Assembly: GCF_010548275.1 (NCBI RefSeq) | Contig: NZ_JAAGLT010000015.1 | Coordinates: 1-64,000, forward strand | DNA length: 64,000 nucleotides | DNA from: Streptomyces sp. SID12488 | GTDB lineage: Bacteria > Actinomycetota > Actinomycetes > Streptomycetales > Streptomycetaceae | Direction: 5' to 3' | In this document: positions 35,166-42,370 of the stretch, in pieces | How positions within the stretch are numbered: position 1 is the first letter of the stretch | How the letters are laid out: each line of letters opens with the position of its first letter | Translations under genes and position numbers: made by a program | The notes under the pieces: generated by a model | Seen by the model: only the letters and a program-made list of their open reading frames with translations | The model's database searches: none | Told to the model about the DNA's origin: nothing

Positions 35166-35947
35166 GTATCACGTCGAGCTACCTGAACCAGTTGGCGCCG
35201 CAGCTCAGTGCACGAGACCTGGCCATCATCTACGAGGTCGGACGCTTCAAGCTGATGACCGGCGGCCACCTGGAGCGCCTGTTCTTCGCCGACTGCTCCG
35301 ACACCAGCCGGACCCGGAACCGACAGGCCGTGTTGCGCCGGCTGACTCAGCACCGTGTCCTCGCCCGAGTCGGAGAGCGGAGGGTCGGCGGTGCCCAGCG
35401 CGGTTCCGCCGCGTTCCTCTACGCCCTCAATGTCGCCGGGCAGCACCTCAGCCAAGCCACCAGCACGCGGCCTCGGCGACCGTACTCCTGGTACGAGCCG
35501 ACGATCGCGCACTTCCTCGCCATTGCCGAGCTGTACGTCATGCTCCGAGAGGCCGACCAGTCCGGGCTGTTCTCGCTGCTCGACTTCCAGACCGAACCGT
35601 ACTGCTGGCGCACCTTTGGCCAGCGAACTCTCAAGCCTGACGCCTTCGCGCAGATCGGGATCGTGCTGCCCGATGGCCGGCGACGCAAGGGCAGCTTCTT
35701 CATCGAGGTGGACCGGGCCAACCAGTACGGCGCGAAGATCGAGACGAAGGTGCCACAGTACGTGGCGTACTACCAGCACGACCGTCTTGCCCAACCGGAT
35801 CGGGCCTTCCCACGCATCGTCTTCCTGGCCCCGAACGATCAGCGCGCCGGGTACCTCGGCCAACTCGTCCAGGGCCGACCGGAGGTTCGTCAGCTTTTCT
35901 CCGTTGGGCTGCTGGAGGACCCGATAGCGACTCTCATGCGGTTTTAG
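35162..35947 (+). CDS. Replication-relaxation (Replic_Relax) family protein (module 1)
   Basis: The 261-residue protein has the winged-helix opening of the Replic_Relax family (LSARDLAIIYEVGRFKLMTGG, then RTRNRQAVLRRLTQHRVL). A core follows with FFIEVDRANQYG that resembles a nuclease-like fold. These proteins occur on actinobacterial plasmids and integrative elements and are thought to act in plasmid processing; the biochemistry is not established. GTG 35162 overlaps the ATPase stop by four bases, and the pair is repeated at 42,371-45,617. Confidence 0.8.
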   Translation: MSITSSYLNQLAPQLSARDLAIIYEVGRFKLMTGGHLERLFFADCSDTSRTRNRQAVLRRLTQHRVLARVGERRVGGAQRGSAAFLYALNVAGQHLSQATSTRPRRPYSWYEPTIAHFLAIAELYVMLREADQSGLFSLLDFQTEPYCWRTFGQRTLKPDAFAQIGIVLPDGRRRKGSFFIEVDRANQYGAKIETKVPQYVAYYQHDRLAQPDRAFPRIVFLAPNDQRAGYLGQLVQGRPEVRQLFSVGLLEDPIATLMRF

Positions 35948-36056
35948 GGCCGGCACATCAGGCATACGCCAGGGCTGCTGGCGAGACCATAGACGATCAC
36001 GACTCAGGCTGGTTCACTATCCTGCATGTTGTAGGAACTTCAGTGAAACAGAGCTG

Positions 36057-37616
36057 ATGGGGGCTGCTGTGCGCTTCACTGTCTTGCCAGCCGGCGTCTG
36101 GCCGCCGCAAGGAACCACCTCTTGTTCCTATCTCGTGATGGATAATTGGGATGACTGGTTCCGCTACAGCACGCTCTATCACCTCTACTACTGTGACGAG
36201 CGAGGCGACGTTGAGCAGATCGGCCAAGTGAAAATTGGCCAATTCAACATGGCGACCGACCAGCGGGCGCCCGATCTTCCGACCACCTTCGAGCAGCTGA
36301 GTGACGACTTCTTCTCTCTCGGACAGGACGACAGCTACTACCGGAGTCTCAACAAGCTAGGCGACAGCGTTCGTGACGAAATCCTCCGAGCGCTGCACGA
36401 TGTAGCTCTGGACGGGGACCTATTCGTTCGGTCACTCAGCGAAGACGTGACTGGTACGTCATTGCTGCGCTCGGTGACGCCAACTACTGTGGAGGGGCAG
36501 TTCCGACGGTTGGCCACAGGTGGCGCACGACTCTCCCGTTACGAGTTCACCTACACGTTGCCCCCAGACCCGCAAGCAGAGGGTGACCCGGTATCTCTAG
36601 GGTTCGAGGTAGAACCAGACTCGGAGCCGCCGACCAACATCCACGTCCTCATCGGCCGCAACGGTGTTGGCAAGACACATCTCCTTAACCATATGGCCCG
36701 TGCTCTGGCGGATGATCGTGCGACAGCGGAGGAGGTCGGAACATTCGAGGTCGACGCTTCTGATACCAGCGGAAAAACCTTTGCCAACCTGGTCTCTGTG
36801 ACGTTCAGCGCGTTCGACCCATTCGAGCCGATCAGCACACCTCGGAACAGGGCCACGGGGCTCCAATACACCTACATCGGCCTTAAGCGTATTCGCACCA
36901 GTCTCACGGATAAGCCGCAACCGCCCAAAGATCCCAGTGCCTTTGCCCGCGAGTTCAGCACGAGCGTCAAGGTCTGTGTGAAAGGAGCGCGCTTTGCCCG
37001 GTGGCGCCGAGCGCTCCAGATGCTGGAGGCCGACCCGATTTTCAGCGATGCGAGAGTGGCGGACTTGGCCGACTCTGCGGCTAACGAGAGTGAACTTAGT
37101 GGGCGAGCGCTACTACTCTTCCGGAATCTCAGTTCGGGCCACAAGATTGTTCTGCTGACCATTACTCGCCTCGTCGAAAGCGTCGAGGAACGATCCCTTG
37201 TCCTGCTCGATGAACCGGAAGCTCATCTACACCCACCGCTTCTCGGAGCGTTCATCCGAGCCCTATCTGACCTGCTGATCAATCGGAATGGTGTAGCCAT
37301 CATCGCGACCCATTCGCCCGTCGTGTTGCAGGAGGTTCCTCAGCAGTGCGCATATAAGCTCCGTCGCTCTGGCCGTCAAATGGTAGTAGATCGGCCGGAA
37401 ATCGAAACCTTCGGCGAGAACGTTGGCGTACTTACCCGCGAAGCGTTTGGGCTGGAGGTCACCCGTTCTGGATTTCATCGCCTCTTGGGTGAAGCTATCG
37501 TGTCGAACAGCAGTTATGAAGACATCATCGAGCGGTTTGGAGGCCAGCTTGGCGGTGAGGCGAAGGGAATTGTCCGGGGCCTAATCGCTGCCCGGGATGC
37601 GGAGGACGGCTTCTGA
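36057..37616 (+). CDS. AAA ATPase of a Septu-like defence pair (PtuA-like)
   Basis: The 519-residue protein has a Walker A GRNGVGKTH near residue 202, an ABC-type signature region LSSGHKIVLLTITRL near 360, Walker B LVLLDEPEAHLHPP, and the H-loop THSPVVLQ, as in RecF/OLD-like AAA ATPases. Together with the HNH gene that begins on its stop (TGATG), this is the layout of Septu (PtuA-PtuB) anti-phage systems. ATG 36057 is chosen; GTG 36069 is an alternative. GC is lower than in the core chromosome. The first 190 residues have no recognised domain. Confidence 0.75.
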   Translation: MGAAVRFTVLPAGVWPPQGTTSCSYLVMDNWDDWFRYSTLYHLYYCDERGDVEQIGQVKIGQFNMATDQRAPDLPTTFEQLSDDFFSLGQDDSYYRSLNKLGDSVRDEILRALHDVALDGDLFVRSLSEDVTGTSLLRSVTPTTVEGQFRRLATGGARLSRYEFTYTLPPDPQAEGDPVSLGFEVEPDSEPPTNIHVLIGRNGVGKTHLLNHMARALADDRATAEEVGTFEVDASDTSGKTFANLVSVTFSAFDPFEPISTPRNRATGLQYTYIGLKRIRTSLTDKPQPPKDPSAFAREFSTSVKVCVKGARFARWRRALQMLEADPIFSDARVADLADSAANESELSGRALLLFRNLSSGHKIVLLTITRLVESVEERSLVLLDEPEAHLHPPLLGAFIRALSDLLINRNGVAIIATHSPVVLQEVPQQCAYKLRRSGRQMVVDRPEIETFGENVGVLTREAFGLEVTRSGFHRLLGEAIVSNSSYEDIIERFGGQLGGEAKGIVRGLIAARDAEDGF

Positions 37617-38458
37617 TGTGGAAGGTCGATCCTCCAGAGCACACAGCAGCCTTTAGCTACAGAACATGCACCAGTCGTATCCAGGTTAAGGAGCTTAGGG
37701 ATCGCCTCAAAGAAGCAGAGGACGAGGTGGTCGCAGCAGCCGATGAGTATGCCGAGGCGGCAGAGACGCTAACACTCCATACACTGGAGCCCGGCGATTT
37801 TACCCTTGATACGGTCAGTTGCGACGAGATGATAGCGCTGTACAAATACCGCTTGGTCCAGAAAAAGGCTGTAGGACGCTTCATCTATGATGACTTGATC
37901 CTGGCCGCCACCCATGGGCGTTGCCCTCTCTGTGGGCAGCGTGCGGTATCAACCCTCGATCATCACCTGCCGAAGACGCTATACCCAGCTCTTGCTGTCG
38001 ATCCGCTCAATCTGATCCCGGCCTGCTCTGACTGCAACAAGCTAAAATCCAACGCTGCGCCGACCTGCGCGGAGGACGAGCCACTCCACCCTTACTTCGA
38101 CGATATCGAGGACGATCCGTGGCTATGTGCCGCGGTCGTGAATGTAGCCCCTGCGGCCGTACGCTTCTACGTGGGTCCTCCACTGGAATGGCCCGAGACC
38201 CTAGCCTATCGAGCGCATCGGCACTTTAAGATGTTTAAGCTTGCAAGTCTGTACGCATCCCAGGCTGCCCAGGAAATCAACAACATCAGATACGCACTGT
38301 CGCAGGTGTTCGATAGGGGCGGTGCCAATGAGGTGCAGAGGCATCTTGAGGAACAGGCAGATAGCCGTCGGGCTGCGCACATCAATAGTTGGCAGACCGC
38401 GACATACACAGCGCTCGCGGATAGTGCATGGTTCTGCCAGGGCGGTTTCGCTGAGTAA
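37616..38458 (+). CDS. HNH endonuclease of a Septu-like defence pair (PtuB-like)
   Basis: The 280-residue protein has a complete zinc-bound HNH core around residues 102-145: CPLCGQ, STLDHHLPK, YPALAVDPLNLIPAC, and CNKLKSN. PtuB-type nucleases have this D-H-x-L-P-K pattern. The N terminus is a helical, possibly coiled region that may bind the ATPase; the C-terminal half is unassigned. The start codon overlaps the ATPase stop, so the two are co-translated. Expected role: nucleic-acid cleavage during phage infection, controlled by the ATPase. Confidence 0.78.
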   Translation: MWKVDPPEHTAAFSYRTCTSRIQVKELRDRLKEAEDEVVAAADEYAEAAETLTLHTLEPGDFTLDTVSCDEMIALYKYRLVQKKAVGRFIYDDLILAATHGRCPLCGQRAVSTLDHHLPKTLYPALAVDPLNLIPACSDCNKLKSNAAPTCAEDEPLHPYFDDIEDDPWLCAAVVNVAPAAVRFYVGPPLEWPETLAYRAHRHFKMFKLASLYASQAAQEINNIRYALSQVFDRGGANEVQRHLEEQADSRRAAHINSWQTATYTALADSAWFCQGGFAE

Positions 38459-38573
38459 GGCTGTCAGGCGCGTCTGCCGCTGGGCACCCAGGTAGCAGGC
38501 TCGCTGCCTTGCACTTCGTTGGGCTCCTGGACCTGGATCACCTTGGTGCCAGACCCTTCGACGAGTTGCTACC

Positions 38574-38621
38574 CCTACGCGCCGGCCTACGCGCCGGCCT
38601 ACGTGTCGGCCTACGTGTCGA
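38574..38621 (+). repeat. Four tandem 12-bp repeats
   Basis: CCTACGCGCCGG occurs twice (38574-38597), followed by CCTACGTGTCGG and CCTACGTGTCGA (38598-38621). It lies in the untranslated stretch between the HNH gene and the inverted repeat described next. Confidence 0.85.
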
Positions 38622-38679
38622 GCGGGACCATCACGACGCTGAGCTGCGACGACGGACGATTTTGCCGCGGATAACCTTC

Positions 38680-38839
38680 GGTCCTCCTGCTAACTACTCG
38701 CCGATCGTCAGCCAGTCGTCGCCTATGCCGTCAAGGTCGTTCGTCCTCCCCTTCCGCTGCTTAGCTCTCGGGTGAGGGCGCTCCACCGTGACGGCGTCTC
38801 CTACTGGCCCGTATCGGTCTCGTAGTTAGCAGGAGGACC
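38680..38839 (+). promoter_or_regulatory. 18-bp inverted repeat that can mask a ribosome site
   Basis: Bases 38680-38697 are the exact reverse complement of 38822-38839. The right arm contains AGGAGGA, the ribosome site of the gene starting at 38,848. In RNA the left arm would pair with it across 124 bases and block translation until opened. The pairing is seen; the switch is inferred. Confidence 0.65.
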
Positions 38840-38847
38840 GAGTCATC

Positions 38848-39069
38848 GTGAAGCGTTACGTCGATATGGAAACCGGCGAGATCATCGATGCGGTGAGATT
38901 CCAAGCAATGCAGGCACGGCTGGTGATGCAATCCCGGCCACTGCGTGAACTGCGAGAGTCCCACACTCAGAAGCAGTCCTGGAGCGAGTGGGCGCTGAAG
39001 CTGGTCCGCCACTTCGCAACGCTGCTGGTGCTTGTCGCTGTGCTCGGATTCATCCTCCTGAGTCGCTGA
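38848..39069 (+). CDS. Small membrane protein, 73 aa
   Basis: Not recognised. The first 50 residues are soluble and charged (KRYVDMETGEIIDAV start), followed by a C-terminal transmembrane helix (FATLLVLVAVLGFILL) ending SR. The GTG start has AGGAGGA eleven bases upstream, inside the right arm of an inverted repeat. The tail-anchored layout suggests a small membrane effector or inhibitor, which is only a guess. Confidence 0.6.
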   Translation: MKRYVDMETGEIIDAVRFQAMQARLVMQSRPLRELRESHTQKQSWSEWALKLVRHFATLLVLVAVLGFILLSR

Positions 39070-39101
39070 CTACGACACATAAATATAAGGAGGATTCCAC
39101 C

Positions 39102-39347
39102 ATGGAAACTACCTACCCCTGCAACATCAACGAAGTCGAAGCATCGGTGTTGGTGCCCGTCTGGTATCACTGCGACGCCAATGGCCAGCCAACCAGTGTG
39201 GCGAGTGACCGGGAAGACCTGGTCGAATGGGTGTCTGAGTACGGCGAGGCCGGAGATTACTTCTGCGCTTGCGGCAAGACGTTTCAGTCCTGGTCGGACA
39301 TCATGGACCACGTAAGTTCGCCACAGGCGATGGCGGTGGCACGATGA
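39102..39347 (+). CDS. Small zinc-finger-like protein, 81 aa
   Basis: A perfect AAGGAGGA ribosome site precedes ATG 39102. The product has YFCACGKTFQSWSDIMDHV near the C terminus, resembling half of a C2H2 or zinc-ribbon unit, plus two more Cys residues earlier. Such small proteins are common on actinobacterial plasmids. Its stop overlaps the start of the DUF3560-like gene by four bases. Confidence 0.65.
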   Translation: METTYPCNINEVEASVLVPVWYHCDANGQPTSVASDREDLVEWVSEYGEAGDYFCACGKTFQSWSDIMDHVSSPQAMAVAR

Positions 39348-39575
39348 CGTGCCGAGAGCGGAGACTCGCCAAGGCTGAGCGATTACAGGGCTGGGCTGAC
39401 AGCCGGGAGAGAAAGGCGGCTGCATCGCATGATGCGGCCCGCCGGCATCGAGGTCGTACCGCTCGGCCAGCCCATCCTGGCCGGCCATCACTCAGAGCGC
39501 CACGGCCCTCGTGACCAGGCGCGGTTCAATGCCGACATGCAACGCCAGCAAATCCGCTGGAGTGCTGGTACCTGA
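39344..39575 (+). pseudogene. DUF3560-like gene, frameshifted and short
   Basis: The frame from ATG 39344 begins MTCRERRLAKAERLQGWADS, typical of the N terminus of DUF3560 proteins from plasmids and phages. The characteristic continuation, PLGQPILAGHHSERHGPRDQ, is encoded in a different frame that stops at 39,575. The frame change lies between about 39,430 and 39,450. Either one frameshift has broken the gene or the second part is separately started at ATG 39432 (47 codons). The C-terminal region seen in full-length relatives is missing. Confidence 0.6.
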
Positions 39576-39729
39576 AGGTGTTCCCCTAAGAGATTCACTG
39601 GATCGGCCAGCTCTGCCGGAGGGGGCCATGCGAGTGATTCCGTATCCCGCTGCTAGGGGAAGGTACCGGGCAAGCGAGTTTCGTGTGTGAAAGTGGATCC
39701 ATGGCTACGGGAAGCGACGGGGAACCGAA

Positions 39730-40413
39730 ATGACGACACCCACTCGGGTTGCTGAAGTAGACAACCGGCTGGGCTCGATCTCTCAGATCCTGTCGGCTGC
39801 CTTCGTAGCCGTTGCGGGTATTGGTACCGCATTCGGCCTATCGCAGGACACTCTGATCGTCGCTGTTAATAACGACGTTGGTCGTTTTTGGGGTGTAGCA
39901 TTTTGTGCCCTTGGCGCTATCGCTCTGAGTATCGGAGCACTCTTTTGCGCCAAATCCACGGGGGGGAACGTCCTCCAACTTTTCCTCTTGATCCTTGGCG
40001 TCCTCCTGTACCTGACGGCGTTGCTGCTCGCTATCACCTTTGTTGCCGAAGCGGCCAGGAGTAACGGGCGCCCTAATCTTTCTGATGTTAAAATCGAGAG
40101 TAATAAACATTTGACAGTAAGCTTCACGGTTCATGCTGACGGTGTCCCTAATCACAATCAAATTATTGTTGAGGCTGAGGCTGTTCGCGACAATGCAGTT
40201 GTCGGTCCGAAGCCTCTCTACCGCGGGCTGATGCGTCCGGATGACCTAGGGGACGTAGAGCAGAAAGTCAGTTTCTTGGTCACGCCAGGAGACGCTACAA
40301 GTCTGATCATTCGTGCCCGGCCTTCCGGTGAATATAAGGATGGGACGGATTGTGACGCTACCCAGACAGCGAAAGTAAATCTGAGTTGTGCGGTCATCCA
40401 GCTGCCGAAGTAG
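39730..40413 (+). CDS. Membrane protein with C-terminal beta-rich domain, 227 aa
   Basis: Not recognised. Three hydrophobic segments (about 20-40, 55-73 and 80-107) are followed by about 110 residues with alternating beta-strand character (HLTVSFTVHADGVPNHNQII and so on) and two Cys residues near the end. The DNA is lower in GC than the core. ATG 39730 follows GGGGAACC. It stands alone between the small plasmid-type genes and a further small gene; function unknown. Confidence 0.6.
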   Translation: MTTPTRVAEVDNRLGSISQILSAAFVAVAGIGTAFGLSQDTLIVAVNNDVGRFWGVAFCALGAIALSIGALFCAKSTGGNVLQLFLLILGVLLYLTALLLAITFVAEAARSNGRPNLSDVKIESNKHLTVSFTVHADGVPNHNQIIVEAEAVRDNAVVGPKPLYRGLMRPDDLGDVEQKVSFLVTPGDATSLIIRARPSGEYKDGTDCDATQTAKVNLSCAVIQLPK

Positions 40414-40447
40414 CCATCTAGCTGCGCTTACCTCATTCCGCTTTACC

Positions 40448-40477
40448 TTGTTAACGGTGCGTGGTAAGTGGCATAAT
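40448..40477 (+). promoter_or_regulatory. Candidate promoter for the 64-residue gene
   Basis: TTGTTA at 40448-40453 and CATAAT at 40472-40477 are 18 bases apart, 44 bases upstream of the ATG at 40522. Reasonable but unproven. Confidence 0.45.
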
Positions 40478-40521
40478 TGAATGGCGCCCTTTTGGAGTAG
40501 CAATTCCCGAGAGGGCATCAG

Positions 40522-40716
40522 ATGAACCAAAATCACGAGTGGTGTGCGCATGCATGGTCGCCGTGGCGATCTAAGAGTATCGTGGCATACGTAGTTCCAG
40601 ACCCTAGGCCCGGTAGAACTGGTGTCGCTGAGTCGCAGACGCTAGAGCGTAAATGCTACATATGTGAGATCGAGGAGTCTGTGACAGCCTTCATGTCGCC
40701 GAAACAGTGGCGGTAG
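40522..40716 (+). CDS. Small Cys-containing protein, 64 aa
   Basis: The product begins MNQNHEWCAHAWSPW and contains KCYICEIEE near residue 45, possibly a small metal-binding unit. A GAGAGGG site lies upstream, a candidate promoter precedes it, and a terminator follows, so it appears to be its own transcription unit. No family recognised. Confidence 0.5.
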   Translation: MNQNHEWCAHAWSPWRSKSIVAYVVPDPRPGRTGVAESQTLERKCYICEIEESVTAFMSPKQWR

Positions 40717-40729
40717 GAGGGCTATCCCT

Positions 40730-40778
40730 AACCCGAGACCTGCGATCACGTAAGTGGTCCAAATGGTCTCGGGTTTTT
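40730..40778. terminator. Rho-independent terminator
   Basis: AACCCGAGACC at 40730-40740 pairs exactly with GGTCTCGGGTT at 40765-40775, followed by a T run to 40,778. It separates the 64-residue gene from the converging minus-strand gene. Confidence 0.85.
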
Positions 40779-41329
40779 CATTGTTCCTGGGTGGGTTCGA
40801 CGAGATAGCGCCCCCCAGTGGTTTCCACTTCAATTTGTGATGTTTTATAGTGGCCGGCAAATATTTGCACAATAGCAAGGATTCTTTCGTCTCCGGGGCT
40901 AGAAATTTCATGAAGCTCGCCAAGCTCCGATATTTCTGAGTCCAGAACCGCCGAAACCGTGATCGCGCTTGGCCACTTGAGGACGTTCAGCTTTTGATCG
41001 CCCGGATTAAGAAGGATAGGGTGCCGAGGTTCCACCCACAAATCTTCTACTGTATCGCCGTCGGGACCCTGCAAGGGATGGATTTCACTGCCTCCGCCAG
41101 TTTGGGTTCCAATACCGAAGCTTCGCACGGTCGTTGGTTGCCTACCTCTATTGCACATGTATATGTAGATAAGTTTCAAGTCTGTACCGCTCTCCACCAC
41201 GATTCGAGGACCGCTCCGAGCGAAGTACCAGTACGTAAGTCCGACACCTACAGCTGTAGCGACATTGGCGATCATCGCAATAATCGCTGCTGTAGTTAGT
41301 AGACCATCGGAGAGAGCGAGTACCTGCAT
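40778..41329 (-). CDS. Hypothetical membrane-anchored protein, 183 aa
   Basis: Not recognised. One N-terminal transmembrane helix (about 12-36) is followed by a beta-rich domain (RIVVESGTDLKLIYIYMCNR, NRGRQPTTVRSFGIG). This plan resembles the orphan protein at 53,634-54,386. It is transcribed with the next minus-strand gene, which ends one base upstream of its start. Confidence 0.55.
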   Translation of the reverse strand: MQVLALSDGLLTTAAIIAMIANVATAVGVGLTYWYFARSGPRIVVESGTDLKLIYIYMCNRGRQPTTVRSFGIGTQTGGGSEIHPLQGPDGDTVEDLWVEPRHPILLNPGDQKLNVLKWPSAITVSAVLDSEISELGELHEISSPGDERILAIVQIFAGHYKTSQIEVETTGGRYLVEPTQEQ

Positions 41330-41330
41330 G

Positions 41331-41999
41331 TCATGGCCGTTTCGGAATGAGCCGAAGACACAGCTTCATCTGCACTTTCCCCGACGAAGTCCTCGATCGG
41401 CAAATGTGATTGGTTCCAGGTTCGGCTGTGCAAATGTCGTTGCCGTCAAGGAAGCAGCTTTTGTCCCGTACCCAGAGGAAAGGCCCTTTAAATTCTCCCT
41501 CTTCATTGTCCGCCTCAACGCTCACCACATCCATGGGCCTTGATGGCCGACGGATGGGTTCTTCTTCATGCTGCTGCTTGGTATCCTCTGATTCGGAAGA
41601 TAGTTCTCCCGAGATTTCCTCACCTTCGCTATGGCGCACAAATAGCATGATTCGCTGGTTTTTGCTGGATTCGTTGGGAAACACCACGATGTCTCCACCT
41701 GGTCCGTCCAGGTAGTGGCCTTCCAGCCAGACCGACGAGCCGGGATCGCCTATTTCGTCCCCCTGGACGAAATCTCCGTCTGAAGTCTCCGGCGTGAATG
41801 CTGGCCGGATGAACAATTTGGCTTTGTCCATCCATTCCTCATCGGCCGGGATGAAACCCTTAGGAGCTTGATCCGATTGATGCCACTTAAAACCGAGAGC
41901 ATCGACCACGGTACGCAGAGAGAGTGGATTATCGCGAACTGCGGCCAAAACATTCTTAGGGTCGCTGAAGTCGCATCGGAGGGGAATGATGTTCGTCAC
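41331..41999 (-). CDS. Hypothetical acidic protein, 222 aa
   Basis: Not recognised. The protein is soluble and acidic, with an N-terminal part that could be helix-turn-helix-like (NVLAAVRDNPLSLRTVVDALG) and a low-complexity Glu and Ser stretch near 130-150. It is the first gene of a two-gene minus-strand unit with the membrane protein at 40,778. GC is lower than in the core chromosome. Confidence 0.5.
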   Translation of the reverse strand: MTNIIPLRCDFSDPKNVLAAVRDNPLSLRTVVDALGFKWHQSDQAPKGFIPADEEWMDKAKLFIRPAFTPETSDGDFVQGDEIGDPGSSVWLEGHYLDGPGGDIVVFPNESSKNQRIMLFVRHSEGEEISGELSSESEDTKQQHEEEPIRRPSRPMDVVSVEADNEEGEFKGPFLWVRDKSCFLDGNDICTAEPGTNHICRSRTSSGKVQMKLCLRLIPKRP

Positions 42000-42370
42000 G
42001 GCTACCTCCCGGTTCTATCAATTCTCCCTCCCCTCCCCGCTGCTGTCCACTGGCGAGTGGGTGATCTTGCGGATGCGGAATTGATTAAGGTGAGTTATAA
42101 TTTATGTTTTTCACTGGCGGAATTTACGCTCCAAGGTGGACGTCGCCAGATATAGAATTGCAAAAGTATTGACTTTTCGCCTTTGGTGTGCTATAAACAA
42201 TGGGCATCTTGTGGCGAACCAAAAGCGCAATTTGCATAAATGTCACCCATCCGCTCCGGCGAGATGTGTTGTGGCTAAGGGGGGTGGATGCTCTATGTGG
42301 CTCCACACAATCTTCGTACCGTCTCGGTAGTTGTCCCTCGTCCGCGTCCTCCGTTTAGTGGAGGTCGTCC
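42000..42370. other. AT-rich divergent control region
   Basis: This 371-base stretch is among the most AT-rich of the window. It contains the strong promoter at 42,169-42,197 facing the ATPase gene. Short frames inside it have no support. Confidence 0.5.
42162..42197 (+). promoter_or_regulatory. Promoter with overlapping palindrome upstream of module 2 ATPase
   Basis: TTGACT at 42169-42174 and TATAAA at 42192-42197 are 17 bases apart, the best consensus promoter in the accessory half. The palindrome AAAAGTATTGACTTTT (42162-42177) covers the -35 and could be a repressor site. Confidence 0.7.

Larger units (their letters stand above)
38459..38847. other. Leader region between the Septu-like pair and the next small gene
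   Basis: This 389-base gap holds the tandem repeats and inverted repeat listed separately. A frame at 38,509-38,775 crosses both and could be translated as a leader, but it has no good start signal and no recognisable product. Confidence 0.4.

Noticed and set aside
38509..38775. 88-codon frame crossing tandem repeats and an inverted repeat
   Set aside because: It has a TTG start without a ribosome site and a repeat-driven composition. I keep it only as a possible leader, not as a gene.
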